From Epiperipatus broadwayi (taxonomy: Eukaryota; Onychophora; Udeonychophora; Euonychophora; Peripatidae), in the NCBI GenBank assembly GCA_028023455.1, contig JAQFVV010006272.1, forward strand, positions 2,000,586-2,064,585: DNA of 64,000 bases. Reading direction: 5' to 3'. The notes below the pieces were generated by a model, which was not told the origin of the DNA, did no database searches, and worked only from the letters and a program-made list of their open reading frames with translations. Below, in pieces: positions 11,226 through 24,589 of this stretch; position 1 is the stretch's first letter; each line of letters begins with the position of its first letter. The position numbers were made by a program, and so were the translations under genes.

Positions 11226-13728
11226 TGAAAACAGTAAGATATGCCTTACAAATCTTAGTTTCACCTTGCCTTCCTTTTACCTACCCTCATGCCTTATTTA
11301 AAACCCTAATTTTATCGTATTGTATGTGTACTGTGTATATTTACTGAAATCCTGCCTAAATTTATGTCTAATGGGGTACCCAGGGTTTTATAATAATTAA
11401 ATGTCTTAATCGGTTTTATTTTACGTATATAGGCTTGTACAATAAAGTAGGTCACATATTCTCATCTACACACATACTGTGATATTTTAAAAGGTTATGA
11501 AAATATTTGTTGTTTAGTTAGTTTGAGTCTGTTTATTCTGGGATATTATATTCGCTATATTTGTTTGCATTTAATAAAATAATATCACTAATAAATAGAT
11601 TTTGGACATTAAATTCAAAAGAAAGTTGTAAATAAAAAATTTTTACTTTAATTTTTCAAAATCATGCCATTTTCCTTTTAAATCAGTGAGGATAGGAAAA
11701 GAACAATAGTAGCTAATTTTAACATGTTGGTGCCAGTTTACTAGTAGAATTTTGATGAGACTAAGATAACAGAGTTAACAAGCAGATTTAATTAAAAGTG
11801 CATTCCTTGTTTTCCAATTTAATTAATAAATTTAATGAATGGACTTTACGATGACAAGACATTTGTATAACCAAAGAGAGCATATAAGGGTTGATTGATT
11901 ATTGTAATTATTAGTCTGATGCATATTGTGACAGCAAAATTGTATTTCTGTGATTCTGAAAATTTGGACATTATTCATATTTTCTGATTACTTGTTTTAT
12001 TTGCGTCATCTGACTTACCTGCTTACTTTGTTAGTAAATCAAGTTTTGAGATCATTAACCTTAGAATGACAGGGTAAAGGGGCAGTAGGCTGCTTCCCTC
12101 GGGAACTAGTGCCTTGGCCATCTGTCATTCACCATCCGATGTCCTGTCACTGTACTATCAAGCCCCAACTGAACCAGCCCAAAGAATGCTGCTCCTGAAG
12201 TCTACGTGCTGAATGCTCCTGCTGAACAACAAACCCAAATAAAATTAAAATTTGCTCAAGAACTCTAGTGCAAAATTGAAAATGCCCAAAGACTGATCCG
12301 TCAGAATGAAGTAATCAACTTAACCTGAGATCTCATGAAACTTTCAGGCTATAGCTAATCTTTTGTCTCATACTCCATATTTATATATTTTATTCAATTG
12401 TCTTTTAATGCATGCTGAACTTCTGCTTGGGTTAATTTTCTTTATGTATCTGTAAATGTTTTATTTTAATTCTTTAATGTAATGTAAATATTTTTAATTA
12501 ATTTCTTCAGGTATATGCGAGTTATGTGGTGAAATTGAATAATGCTTGGTTGCCATATTAATTCATTAAACTGCAAAAACACATCCCCCCTCCCCATTTA
12601 TTATATGATTTTAAAATGTATTTTCTTACGTGTAATGAATTTATCATAATAATAGTTTATCTATCTAAGCTTTGTTGAGAGTCTGCTGGCTGTTAAAATA
12701 TTAAACTTGAGAGAGCTATTCTGTTCTTCAATAAATTGCCCTTTTACTAAGAATATTTTAAAATTTAGCTGTGTGTTGCTAGCGAACATGCTTGGGTGCT
12801 GAAACTTTACTATTCTCCAAGGTCGTCAATGGTTAAATCCGTCCCCTCTTTACTCCACGGTTCCCAGAAGTGTGCGATAAATATCATGAGAATTTATTTC
12901 GCATACGTCCCCACAACTATGAAGCTTCTGGGTGAGGGCCAGGCTTGAGGTGTTGTAAAAACTAGAGATGCCCCAAATGAAAGGTGAAATGCCTGTCCAA
13001 AGCCAAGACCATTTATTCATTTTATTTTATAAAGTTGTATACCAAGATACTGCACCCCCTCCTCAACATTATATATCACTGGCACGACCGTACATTCCCT
13101 TAATAATTACTTTAAATGAATTCTATGTCTGTTCAGTGTAGTTCAATCTTATAATTTAGCTCAACAGTGTGCGAGTGATTGTTTAAATTTAAGATTTCAA
13201 TTTTAAGTAGTTTTAGACTATCAAAATTCTTTTAAGACTTATGTGGATCGCACATGCCAACCATGTCACTGTATTTTAGACACATTATATAAACTATAAC
13301 CCAAGTACGAGGTATCAGAAATATTGTTTGCTTTCGTTTATAGCTATCAAATTCATATAGCTAAAACTTTGTCTAATATCTGATTATTAAATATTGTTTT
13401 AAATTTCTTTTCTTTATTTATTCGGGGTGACTTCTAAGTTACATATCATATTAGGCTTATCTTGGGGCACATCTATAAGTCATTGTTAATTGAACCTAGG
13501 ACTATTTTAGATTGAAAGTCTTTTGTTTTCTCCCTGATCACCGGCACCGGCAGGAAGTTATACTATTAGTAGCATCAAATGCGTTATCACATAGAGGGTG
13601 TTGTGGAGTTTATACACTTTGGATTTGAACTTGGGATTTCTGGGAGGTAACCCTTCCTAGTGTTGAGTTCCATGTCTAGGGTTTAAATTCTGCAGTGTGT
13701 TAGCGAGAGACGAATTTTGACCATTACA
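11226..13728 (-). mobile_element. TG...CA element family, copy 2, bounded insertion
   Basis: This 2503-bp segment interrupts an RTE ORF. Read on the minus strand it begins TGTAATGGTCAAAATT and ends CTTACTGTTTTCA. The host site in the other RTE copy reads ttagtacataactttg. Here the left flank ends gtac (11222-11225) and the right flank begins gtat (13729-13732), a 4-bp target duplication with one difference. TG...CA ends and a 4-bp duplication are typical of LTR-element integration. The interior matches copy 1 in inverted orientation and contains a G-run at about 12585-12596. No gag, protease, RT or integrase is seen, and I see no terminal direct repeats. It is therefore either an unusually long solo LTR or a non-autonomous derivative. 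Confidence 0.72.
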
Positions 13729-15180
13729 GTATATAACTTTGATAAAAAAAATTCTATAACTTCACCAGCTTCTTTTAATATATCAATTATAATTCCATCA
13801 TTACAAGGAGCCTTCCCTTTCTTCATACATTTAATTGCATGTCTCACTTCTTCATTTAAACTTCTGGGCAATTTGGAAGATGTAATAGATATAGAAGATA
13901 CCTGTTTTTTATTACTATATATTTCTTGATAAAAGTCTTCTACCCATTTCATGGTGTCTTCTCTTTGTAGTAATAATTCCATCTTTTTTTCTTATTGAAG
14001 ATATAAATTTCCTTCCAATACCAAAATGTTGTTTTACACTCTTGAGACTTTTATTCTCTTCTACAGCTTTCCTTGCTAGTTCACAATTATACTTTCTTAT
14101 ATCATTTTCAACTCTTTTCCACACCATTTTACAAAATTTGAGACACTCATTCCTTCTTAATGCATATTTTTTGTATATCTTTATATTCCTTCTTTTCTTC
14201 ATAAATTCTCTAGTCTCAGTAAAAATTTTATAGATCAATTGCTGCATTTTTCTACCAGCTATCTTTGCTACAGTTTTTAAAAGTGGACCAGTTATTTTCA
14301 TATTAATTTCATTCAAATCTGAATCATGTTCAAAATCTACTAATGCTTGAAACCGATTTGTAAGTTCTAATTTAAATTCATTAGAATGTTTCTGAAGATT
14401 AGGAATATCAACTGTAAATAATGTTGTTCTTAATAATTTTTGTCTTTCTAGTTTTGCATTAACACGTATCTTACATCTTATTAATCGACGATTACTTCTT
14501 GTGTTAAATTTATTAAGAACATTACAATCTTGAAATATGTATTTTCTGTTAGGCAAAATATAATCCAACTCTCTGTACCTTCATTTGGATTCTTCCATGT
14601 CCATTTCCTTTTAACATTTTTCTCAAAAAAAAAAAATTCATAATATAAAGTTTTTCTTTTTCTGCAAATTCCACAAGTCTATGTCCTCTCTCATTTCTAT
14701 TACCATAACTAAAATTATCTACAGCACTTTCATCTTTCATTTGTTTACCAATTCTAGCATTAAAGTCTCCCATAACAATTTTAAAATGTTGTTTACTCTG
14801 ATCAAAAGTCTTTTGTATAACCATATAAAAATCTACTACTTCATCACTATGAAAACTTGTTGGTGCATAAACCTAAATTATCTGCATTTGGTATCTGCTA
14901 TTAAGTTGTATAACTAATCTTGCCACTCTATACGATATACCATCAATCTCCACAATGTTGTTTTTCCACTTTTTATTTATAATGAATCCTACTCCACTTG
15001 TATTTCCAATATTTGTGTCTTTATAATAGAGCACTGTCCACTTTTTAAATCGATTGTCTCTTCATCTTTTCTTCTAACTTCACACGGTCCAATAATGTCC
15101 CACTTAATATAAGACAGTTCTTCTTCTAATTCTTTCAATCTTCCTTCACTTGAAAGTGATCTGCAGTTGTAAGTACCTAA
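13729..15180 (-). pseudogene. RTE-type LINE, endonuclease and N-terminal RT of the split copy
   Basis: The minus strand reads the start of an apurinic-type endonuclease near 15170 (LGTYNCRSLSSEGRLKEL, then GPCEVRRKDEE). It continues through the endonuclease end (FKIVMGDFNARIG at about 14780), the basic linker (14568-13915) and the N-terminal RT region up to 13729. The order EN-linker-RT and the motif EVRRK fit the RTE clade. Frameshifts separate the frames at 14549-14824, 13915-14568 and 13683-13982. At 13729 the ORF is cut by copy 2 of the TG...CA family and resumes at 11225. Summing the three pieces plus the 5' leader gives about 3.2 kb, close to the usual full length of RTE elements. Confidence 0.85.
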
Positions 15181-15640
15181 ATAAAGTAATCAAATGGCAG
15201 CCTCAGTCCACAATCAGAAGATTCTTAGCACCCTCTGCCTTCAACCACCAACTGCTGCCTTGGTTGGTGACTTTACAGCCTCCTGAAAATAAGGGCCATG
15301 ATTTATTTTTGTCTGTCATAATTGTATATATCTAGTGGGAAAATGTTAATCATTTACACAAACTTTCATTCTGCCTTATTGGGCAACTAAGAAGAAAGAC
15401 CATGGTGTTTCTTGATCTTAAACTCAGAGGTAAAACAGCCAATAAACTCACCACGCTGGCTAATGCATGTTGGTGAGCAGACCATCCATATCCATATACT
15501 ATATGAATAATCACATAGTAATTACAGCTGCAATGACAAGAATGTATGGAGTGGACATTTAGAATTTGCTCTGCTCGGTTCCATTAAGGCCTCCAAGAGG
15601 AATCAAAGGGTCTTCTTTCAGTTAATAGCAAACTCCTTTC
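15181..15640 (-). other. Probable 5' leader of the split RTE
   Basis: This less AT-rich sequence lies directly upstream (minus sense) of the RTE endonuclease start and contains no separate gene. It ends next to the TA microsatellite. I assign it to the RTE 5' untranslated region by position only; the second RTE copy is 5' truncated and cannot confirm it. Confidence 0.4.
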
Positions 15641-15644
15641 TGCA

Positions 15645-15645
<1 letters not shown>

Positions 15646-15723
<78 letters not shown>
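15646..15723. repeat. TA dinucleotide microsatellite, about 75 bp
   Basis: An uninterrupted run of ta repeats lies at the 5' edge of the RTE copy. Confidence 0.98.
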
Positions 15724-15725
<2 letters not shown>

Positions 15726-18200
15726 CTTACAGGTTAAACTATAAAACCTTAATAAGAAAAGTCAATTCAAACAGATAATTGTTTTAATAAAATTAAAATA
15801 TTAAAATGATTATTTTAGATGATTCATATATACACCTATAAAATTATTATTTTTAAATCATTTACATGTATATAATAATTATTTAAGTTGACTAACCTTA
15901 ATAATCAAGATGTCAAACATAAAGATAATCTTTAGGTCAAGCCGCATCTTAGCAATTAAACACAAAGGGAATAAAATTTAGAATTCAATTATACAATTAT
16001 TAATTATAGTAATTTCAACAAGTCAAATATGAAATAGTGAAATCAAATAGTATATTTAAAACATGCTCGGGAAGTCAATTCTATTATAAAAGCTGGATCA
16101 AATAATTTCAAAATTAAACCTATCTTTTGCCAATGAGCTAGCCACTATGCATAGTCATTCTGCTGTGTTTGAATTCCAAATGTATTAAAAGATGGGTCAA
16201 TAATTTGAATGAATATTCTTGTTGATAAATTTTTATTAGAAAGAAATTCTAATTTCACTCAATAAAGAGTAAATAAATACCTCTTTAGTATTATCAATTA
16301 TAATTTCAAAATAAAATTATTTTTATTTATTAATTAGAGGAACTCATAAGATCGTTCTAAATTGGAATCATAAAGAAGATAAATTTTGTCAACAAAAACA
16401 TTTATATACATAAATTAAATTATATTAAGGAGAAAATAGATATATAAAATGTGTTGTGAGTAAAGACCATTTTGCAATAGGATCGAATGCTATTGTTTGA
16501 CCTGAAAATAATGTAATTGTTTATTCCTAATGAAATGCCTAAACTATATGTATACTTCATCTATATAATTAAAAGTGCAATTTCAATTTATATTGAAATA
16601 ATTTATGGAAGATGTCAACATCATATAAGAATTTTGAACAGAATATATTAAATGACTTACCGAAGATTGATACCCAGGGAATAAAGAACTTTGCTCTTAA
16701 TGAATATTAAGAACTTTACCCTTAATGGACATTACTTCATAAATTATGGAAATGAATAGGACAATACCATAAACTTTTAATACATCTTATCGTTATGTGT
16801 ATCATCAGCTTCGGACATCTAATTTTATTTCCTTTGCTTCCAAAATCCATTTATGTTGAAATCGTCCATTCAAGAAAATTATTAGATGAAGAGAAATGGA
16901 AAGATTATTGATTTAATTTTTTTTTTTTTTAATAAAATTTAGGTTTCTCTATAAAGCAACTTGACTGGAATAAAAATAACTTAACATGGAGATAAGATTT
17001 TATTATTCTTCATATTGATTTCATTCTTGACAGAACAAGAATTTTTGTTTATTACTAACATAATTAACTTAGTAATATTTGTTTATTATTCTTTGTATAA
17101 ATGATTAACATTCTTGGGTGAAAAAACTTTTATTTCATAATAATGATTACACATAGAGGGGAGTATTTATAAAATTGAAATTCTTATACAAGGATTGGAT
17201 ACTATAAAATCTTCATTCATACATACAATGTTCCTATTAAATTTAGCTAGTTAGTATTATTGTAAATTTTTTTTGTTGAATTTATAAAATTTTAATTCTT
17301 GTTTATGATTTATTAAAATTTGATCATATGGGAAGGTATTATTTTCATTTGATATTATAAAATAGTAAAAATGAATGTAAAGCACTTATATTTTATTTGT
17401 TATTTGAAATAAATTTAAATTATTATCTGTTAATAAATATATTAAAGTTTGTTTTAAAGTCAAGGAGGTCTCTAATTTATTTTAATTATTTGTTTATTTT
17501 TCGATATAAATAAGATATGAATACACATATCCATATACATATATCATACTAATTTACTATCTTGACAATTTGATTGAAATTAATTTTAAAATCAATTAAA
17601 TTATATTAAGTACTATTACTAATGTAGAATATTGATGGAAACACCTGAAGGGATTTAAATGTAAAAATTATCCTCAGTTTGAATACTGAGCATAATGGAA
17701 ACATCTACAAAGGTGAAGATTGACTGAATTAATCTAAATTGCATCTGTATTAAATATTTAACTTTAAATTATCTTGTTTGAAATGGATTCAATTTTGGAT
17801 TAAAGTTAAATCATATCATTCATAATATCCTATATGAAGACCCTAAATCCGATTATAGTTAGATGTGATCACCTTGATTCCTTTAGGGAATCCATATCAT
17901 TACAGTATAGTTGTAAATAAATAATCAATATGTCTATAATAATAAAATAATATTTTGAATATAAAAATAATGTTTCACATAAAAATCAGAAATCAATCTT
18001 AATTGCTTACAATCATAAAAAGCAGTTCCTGGTACCATCCAACATGAATGTCAATGTGCCATAAATGGCCCAGCATAATTAAAATTAAAAAGTTTGAAAC
18101 TAAATTTCCAAATAAATTCCAAATTGTGTAGTAATGAAAATTGAAATCAATGAGCAATGTCAGAAGAAAAATAGACCAAGGCAAATAAAATATAATATTG
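15724..18200. other. AT-rich non-coding DNA
   Basis: No recognised domain or long repeat is visible. A two-copy 25-bp tandem lies at 16684-16733 (aagaactttgctcttaatga and a copy with four differences overall). The minus frame at 17999-18184 is hydrophobic, ends in a gtaagc-like donor, and is not recognisable. Confidence 0.4.
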
Positions 18201-20136
18201 AGAATATAAAAAAATTACGAAATGTAAATAAAAAGGAGAGAGGAGAAAAAGTGGCCAGAGAGATAAATTTGTAACAGGACTTGTTGTAATCAGGTGGGAT
18301 TCGAGAGGACTAAAGGGGAAAAGTTTGAGGTCAGTCAAACTCTTTCTTTGATTTAAAATATTATATATTATAAAATTGAAAAAATTAATGCTTATTAGAG
18401 CCAAAACAAAAATGGAAGCTCAAAATAAAGAATTAATGAATATAGAAATAAATGAAATCATCAGTGTGTTTGAGGAAAAATTGAAGATGGGAAGAAATGT
18501 TAAAAAAAAAAAAATAGAACAGTAGGTGATAAAATGATAAGAAGATAGAAAAATAATAGAAGATATAAGAGATATAAGTTACAAGATAAAACAGACAAAA
18601 CTGAAAAAAACAGTAAGAAGAAATGGAAATAATACAAGAGAAGGAAAAGGTTATAAAAAATATAAAAATGGATATAAGTTAGCAGAAAAAATAGAAACAG
18701 AAAAGCTAAAAGTTGATGAATATAAGGAAAATCTAGAAATCAAGAATGTTAATATTGACATTGGAGAAAAAAAGCACAGGTAGAAATGTGCATTTAAAAA
18801 CTAATTCAGTCATCGTAAATCATGAGCAAATGGCCAAGCTACTGAGTCCATTTGACAATGAGAGGGCAAATTATGAAAACAAGGAAAGGGGATTCAAACC
18901 CTGAGAAAGAGATAACTATAAATATCATAAATTTCTGCTCATATAAAAATGATTGGGGTGAAAATACAAGATACAAAGTCGCATTTGTCATAAAAGGGGT
19001 ATAATGAATATACCAGCCATGATCCGGAAACCAACCACCTGGAACATCAGGCCAGGACAGGCCTAAGAGGAGATTGTGATTTCTTGGTCTTAGTAGATAC
19101 ATCATAAAGCTAAAAGAACTGCCTGACATAAGTTAAGTAGGGTTATAGTAATTGGATGGATCTTTAGGCTGTGAAAAAAATGTATTTTGTCCTTGCATTA
19201 TGAGAGTAGAGTAGATAAATAAATTAAAATAAGAACTTTTTTTGAGAATTAATATATAATGGAAATATTAAAAAAAAAAAATTAAAGTAAAATAACAATT
19301 TTTTTTTGAGAGTCAGTAATAGAACTAATCTAAAATAATAAACAAATTAAAATTATCTTACATAAGTTTGATGGCTGTGTTGCAGTTGATTTAGTTATGC
19401 AGGTGTGTGTATATATATATCAGTAAAAAAAAAAGTATTAATTGTAGGCCATTCCTTTGTGAACACATGATTCATAATGGGCATCAGAAAAGATGTCCCA
19501 TATTTCTAGGATGAAGACCCAATAGAGAAAAGCCTGAACCCATCCAATATGCTGGTAGAGGTATTCTGGGCCCAGTATATAAAAAGTGTGCACTGGAAAA
19601 ATAATTCTGGTATAAGCCGCAAATCAGTTTGCTGGAAAAAAAATTCCCAGCATAGTTATAAAAAAATCTTTGTTTTAGAAAAAGTCAAATGGTCAGTAGA
19701 TGTATCCTGCCATTGGCAGAGTTTACTTATTTTCTAGGATGAGGACCCTGTGAAAAAAAGCCTGGACCCATCCAATTTGCAGGTAGAAAAAGTCTGAGTA
19801 TGTCCATAATAATTAAAGTTTATTCTTTTGCTGTATAAGCTGAATAGTCAGTAGACATGCCCTGCCATTTGCAGCATCCAATTTCCCAAGCATCCATAAA
19901 GATGTATGTTGTCCCCGGTGGCCCTCACAATAGATACAATTGTATTCAATGTAGATTACAGCATTATAGGGAGGTCAGTGTAAAAAAGGCAACCCCTGTA
20001 GCTTGTCAGTCCCTTGCAATCAGAAATTTATTTTAAAAAAAGAAAAAATAATAAAGATGAAAATCAAACAGAAAAGTGAAATCAAATGTCAGAGCTAAAA
20101 TGAGTCAAACTGACACATTTTATGTCAAGGGGGGGG
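18201..20136 (+). mobile_element. Probable internal remnant of an LTR retrotransposon
   Basis: This region sits immediately 5' of an LTR-like repeat and ends in a polypurine tract, aagggggggg at about 20128-20136, directly before TG. That arrangement is typical of the 3' end of an LTR retrotransposon body. At 18412 a short frame (38 codons) with E/K/N/I-rich heptad-like composition is followed by broken purine-rich coding-like DNA to about 18780, which may be decayed gag. No RT or integrase motif could be found, so the assignment is inferential. A 227-bp tandem duplication lies inside. Confidence 0.35.
19503..19890 (+). repeat. Tandem duplication, period about 227 bp
   Basis: Two consecutive copies each open ttctaggatga.gaccc, continue gcctg.acccatccaat, and close tagtcagtaga.atg/atcctgccatt.gcag. 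The second copy has lost about 60 bp in its middle. Confidence 0.7.
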
Positions 20137-21640
20137 TGATCAAATATGCTAGCGAGATATTTTATAAAACTCACATATATATCACATTATATATTTGATA
20201 TTTCAAAATAAACAAACAAATTATTAAGAGAAAAAAAAGAAATTAAAAATAGTTTGAAAAAAATGTAGATTTGCAAAAATTTAAAAGATTACATCATTTT
20301 CTTTTAGAATAAAACTATTTATTGAGAATGGGATGAGGGAAAAGAATCAGGTGAGATAAGGATTTTAAAACCCGCTCTCTCTTCTTTTCACAAATTCAAT
20401 TTAGAAAAAAAAAGCAAATGTTAAAAAAAAACAAATATGAAATATTCAAAATTAAAATTGACAATAGATTTAATTAGAAAATCTTGTAAACTATTTCATC
20501 GGAATAAATGCAATAAGATAGATGAATTTGAAAAAAAGATAACATAAATAAAATGTAAACTTATTTAAAAAAACAAATTAAAATTATGATAAAAAATAAA
20601 TAATGGGAGAGTTAGATATAAAAAGGGCAGCTTGTCTATTGTTTTCAGTTTCATTAGTTTCAATCGAGTCTCTATTCAAGTTTTCACTTGAGTATGCATT
20701 TTGAGTTTCATTCAAGTTCCACTTAAATTTCATTTTGAATGCAAGTTGAAGTTGTAACAGTGTCAGTAATAGCAGAATTTTTCTAGCTCACCAGTTAATC
20801 AGAAAATATAAACATAGATGCTGAAGAAGTAGCATCATACATTGCTAGAGAAGCTTGGGGTGTCTGACTGGGCTTCATGCCCCAGATCCCCATCTCTAAC
20901 AATTGTTCTTATCTGGAATCAATGTCTCGTGCATAATATAGATACTGCCGCATTCTCCCAATCTCCATAAAAAATTTCAAAGGAAATCAATGAAGTCATC
21001 GATGAAGATCAAAAGACCAACCGATTGGAAACAAAAACAAATGGAAATGTTTCATCTTGACATTATGAAAACCCTAGCTAAATATACTTTTTCAATTATA
21101 AATGTCTAAACATATTTTTTAAGTGGAAGGAAGTATAATGAAGGATAGTCAATAATAATTTTATAACAATGAATGTATGTATTTCTTCTTTTGTATTAAA
21201 TTGTAGTTAGAATTATTTAAATATGTATGCGTCATGAAAAAATAAATGTTTGCTTAAAATGTTATTTAGACTATATTATCTCTCTCTTTTAACTGCATCA
21301 CCAATAATTTAAAAATTATAAATAGTTCCATATGTAATTACTATTGTGCTGGATCCCCTGATCAAGAGTGAGCTAGCTTGGGTATATTTCAAGTGCTGGG
21401 TGTGTATGTCTGTCATCGAAACATGCTGGTTGTATATAATATATATGCCACCTAGCAAATGACACTTGTTCTCTAAACAAATAAGGTGCTTTGGTCGTAG
21501 GTTTTTGGTCAAGCAGTATGGAGGTGTGATAGCCAGGAAATATGGTCATGGTTGTGCTTTTATGTAACCCTGATCTGGCTGTAGGTATCATTTGTAGTTA
21601 ATCCATCAATGACATTCTACTGTTCTGCTTAAATGTACTA
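20137..21640 (+). repeat. 1.5-kb LTR-like dispersed repeat, copy B
   Basis: The repeat opens TGATCAAATATGCTAGC directly after a G-rich polypurine tract and aligns with 6067-7560 throughout. It carries the same aataaatgtttg site near 21241 and the same short TC run near 21279. Read as a 3' LTR, this placement defines its 5' edge precisely; the 3' edge is uncertain and may fall a little before 21640. Minus-strand frames at 21309-21591 correspond to the frame at 7219-7494 in copy A but are broken here. Confidence 0.6.
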
Positions 21641-24589
21641 AAAATCATAACTTATTTAAGTAATTTTTTTTTACTTAACCTTGAATACACACATTAAAAA
21701 ACATGGTAAATAAATTAATATACATACACATTTTGAAATAAAATTCAAGAACACACATTTAATAAGTATAAGTGTAATTACCATTTTTTATTTTTCCTTT
21801 AGTTCAATTTTATTTTTTCATACAAAAAAATGGTTTCATTTATCACATAAAGTAAGTAATAAATATAAACTTTTTAAAATATTAAAAATAATAGTTTTAT
21901 CCCAAAGATAACAAATTATATTGTAACGGAATCTAAATATGTAACGATGCACCAGACCTATGATTTATTGCCCCAAAGTTGACTGTGCCAAGTTGCATCA
22001 GAATAAATGCCAATTCAGTTTATTTTATTAAAAGAGAGGAATGAATCTGATAATTATCAGATTTAGGATCTTCGATTAGGATAATAATAATGATGTGATG
22101 AAGTAACTAACCAATGATCATGTCTACTTCTAGTGGGCTAGCTCTTATTACATGCATTAAATTTAGACATAATTTAGATTAGTTCATCTATATCTCAACT
22201 TCTTTCAGATTCCACATATACCTCAAAATTCGAACCCAGGAAAAAATATTGCAATTAACTCTCTTCAGCTTATAAATTTCACTTAAGTATGAATTATAGT
22301 ATACTTATATATATATATATCATAAATCAACTATATTGTTCATTTAATCCTATTATGTTATATTATAAAAAAATAATAATCTGTGTATACATATGTATGA
22401 TGATCAATTGATGAATGTGAAAGAAATGATTTTGATAAACTAGAGACCATTTAATGATGAATAAACCAACAATATTTTTTATGAATGTGATATAAAATTA
22501 ACAAACTCCTTTAACAGAATATATTTTAAAAATGATTATATACATATGCAAGTGTTAAGAATATATGCTTATTATATTAATAATTAAAAATATTCATTAA
22601 ACCAACCCTTTTCCTATTAAATATACATGAATAAACACTTGTTGTATAAAAAGTAATTAAATGTAATAAAAAAAATCATTAATTCAACATTACATTAATG
22701 ATGAAACTAACTAACTAATTAATAAAATAAAATATTTTAAATAACTATTGAGTTTGATTCCTATAATAACGTTTTATTTCTCTGGAAGAACCCTTTTTTT
22801 AACATGTAAAAGTTAAATAGAAAAGACAATTCAGGCAGAAATTGTTAATCATTTATACTGAGTAAACATGCATGAACACTGTTAATTAACTAAAGAAAAA
22901 TAAACATAAATTCTGTACTGTCAAAACTTTATATTTCCTTTTTATATGGAATAGTGATACATAAAACTCTTATCTCTATCCCATATTTTGATAAGGGTTC
23001 TAATGATAATTAAAACCAATGTCATTTCATTATGAATGATGATGACCTAAATTTTATTTTAAAAAATTATTCAAATTAAGGACTTTCTTCCCATATTTTC
23101 TCGAATTTCTACAAAGAAATCTCACAAGCTATATAGATTTTGGTTTCCAAATATGGAAGAAAAATATCGCTTCATGGTCATTCATACTCACCAAATTACT
23201 AACCCATGTTTGAACCTTATGTTCCCTCCCACTCCTATATTAATGTATATTTATTTTATATATATGTTTGAGATGTGCACCTAAAAGATTATAAAATTTA
23301 GCTCTTAATATTTTTTTATGATTTATTAATTCTTTTATTAAAATCAAAATATATTATGTGCAGCTCAGATATATATGTAACGGCAGCAATTACTAACACT
23401 ATATTAATTTTACTAATATTGTTTTTAAGTTTGTAAAAAAAAAATAACTTTTTGTTTAAATTTGTTAAAAACTATATTTTCTTTTAAAAATCCAAGATGG
23501 AGTATGCAACGGTTAATTGTCCAAAAATAATTAAAAGGGTGGAAATTTTATATTTAATTTTTGCAAAGGATGTTTAATTAAAGTGGACTAAAAGTAAAAA
23601 AGGGAAATCCAATTAAGAAGTTATACTACTGCCATTAACATTTTTTAGCAAATCTATTTCTACTCTGGAAATAGATTTGACTATATTTTTGGACAAATTA
23701 TCTAACAGTTCCATCTCCAAAACAATAGGTGAAGGAAATGAAATTTAAAAAAAGGAATACTAAAAGCATTCCTCACATACCTGAGGGCTGTATATAATGG
23801 GCTGATTTTTGATTACCAAGGAGAAAACTAGTTGGTAGAAATGCTGTTGCCAAAGGACTCCAAGCTATTTTTTTTAAATGCTGAATGAGTAGAAAACTAA
23901 TCACCTTCCTTGCCTTTTTGCTGGTCAATTTTACCTTGAATAATCATCTTACTGATGCCTCAAAATATGATCTAAGAACAAAGGAATGCCTAATGGAAGC
24001 TTGCTATTCAAATGATTTCAATCCTGTTAATTTTGCCATACTGGAGCTGAACTGTTAAAATGGACTCTTTAATATAGCAAGATAATTAACCTAAGAACCA
24101 CCTATGAACTTTACATCTCACTCCTTCTAAATTAATCTCAAACTCAGCTCTCCAGATTTCATTTTAAACTGTGAAATTTAATGTTTTTTATTAATTATTA
24201 ACTGTATTTGCTCTCATACTACTAATTTTCTTTTATACATAAAGTCTGCTCTTATTTCTTTAATCTTGGTGTGATTCGTTTCTTCATTTTAAATTGTTGT
24301 ATTTTATTATTTTTAAGTTGCCAATCTAAACAATCTTGCAACCTAATATATTGTAATGGAATATATATATATATGCATTACATTTAAATTTTAATACTTG
24401 ATTTTTTTGTAAATATCTAATACTGAATTAAATGCACAAACTTTCAAAATGCACAAATAACGAATAATTAATTTATTAATGTTTGATTTAAATATTAAAA
24501 TAAGCTTTAAAAAAAATATAGAATCAAAACAAAGATTCTAATCTTTAAAGTATAAAATAAAAACCTTTTTAATAATAGTGAAGAGTTTT
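21641..24589. other. AT-rich DNA with scattered TGTAACGG-type motifs
   Basis: No coding domain is visible. TGTAACGG occurs at 21922-21929 and 23376-23383, and a TGTAATGG...CATTACA mini-palindrome lies at 24352-24382. A stretch near 22190-22250 (tatctcaac... then attcgaacccagga) resembles the start of the TG...CA element family. The block at 23770-24130 is less AT-rich and may be an unrecognised old repeat. Confidence 0.35.
24352..24382. repeat. Mini-palindrome TGTAATGG...CATTACA
   Basis: Terminal arms TGTAATG and CATTACA flank a short TA-rich core, total 31 bp. The arm sequence equals the first bases of the TG...CA elements at 3478 and 13728 (minus). It could be a collapsed element or a chance product of the TA repeat. 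Confidence 0.5.

Noticed and set aside
13717-14917. Plus-strand frames at 13717-13929, 14042-14233 and 14681-14917
   Set aside because: They are antisense shadows of the RTE ORF.
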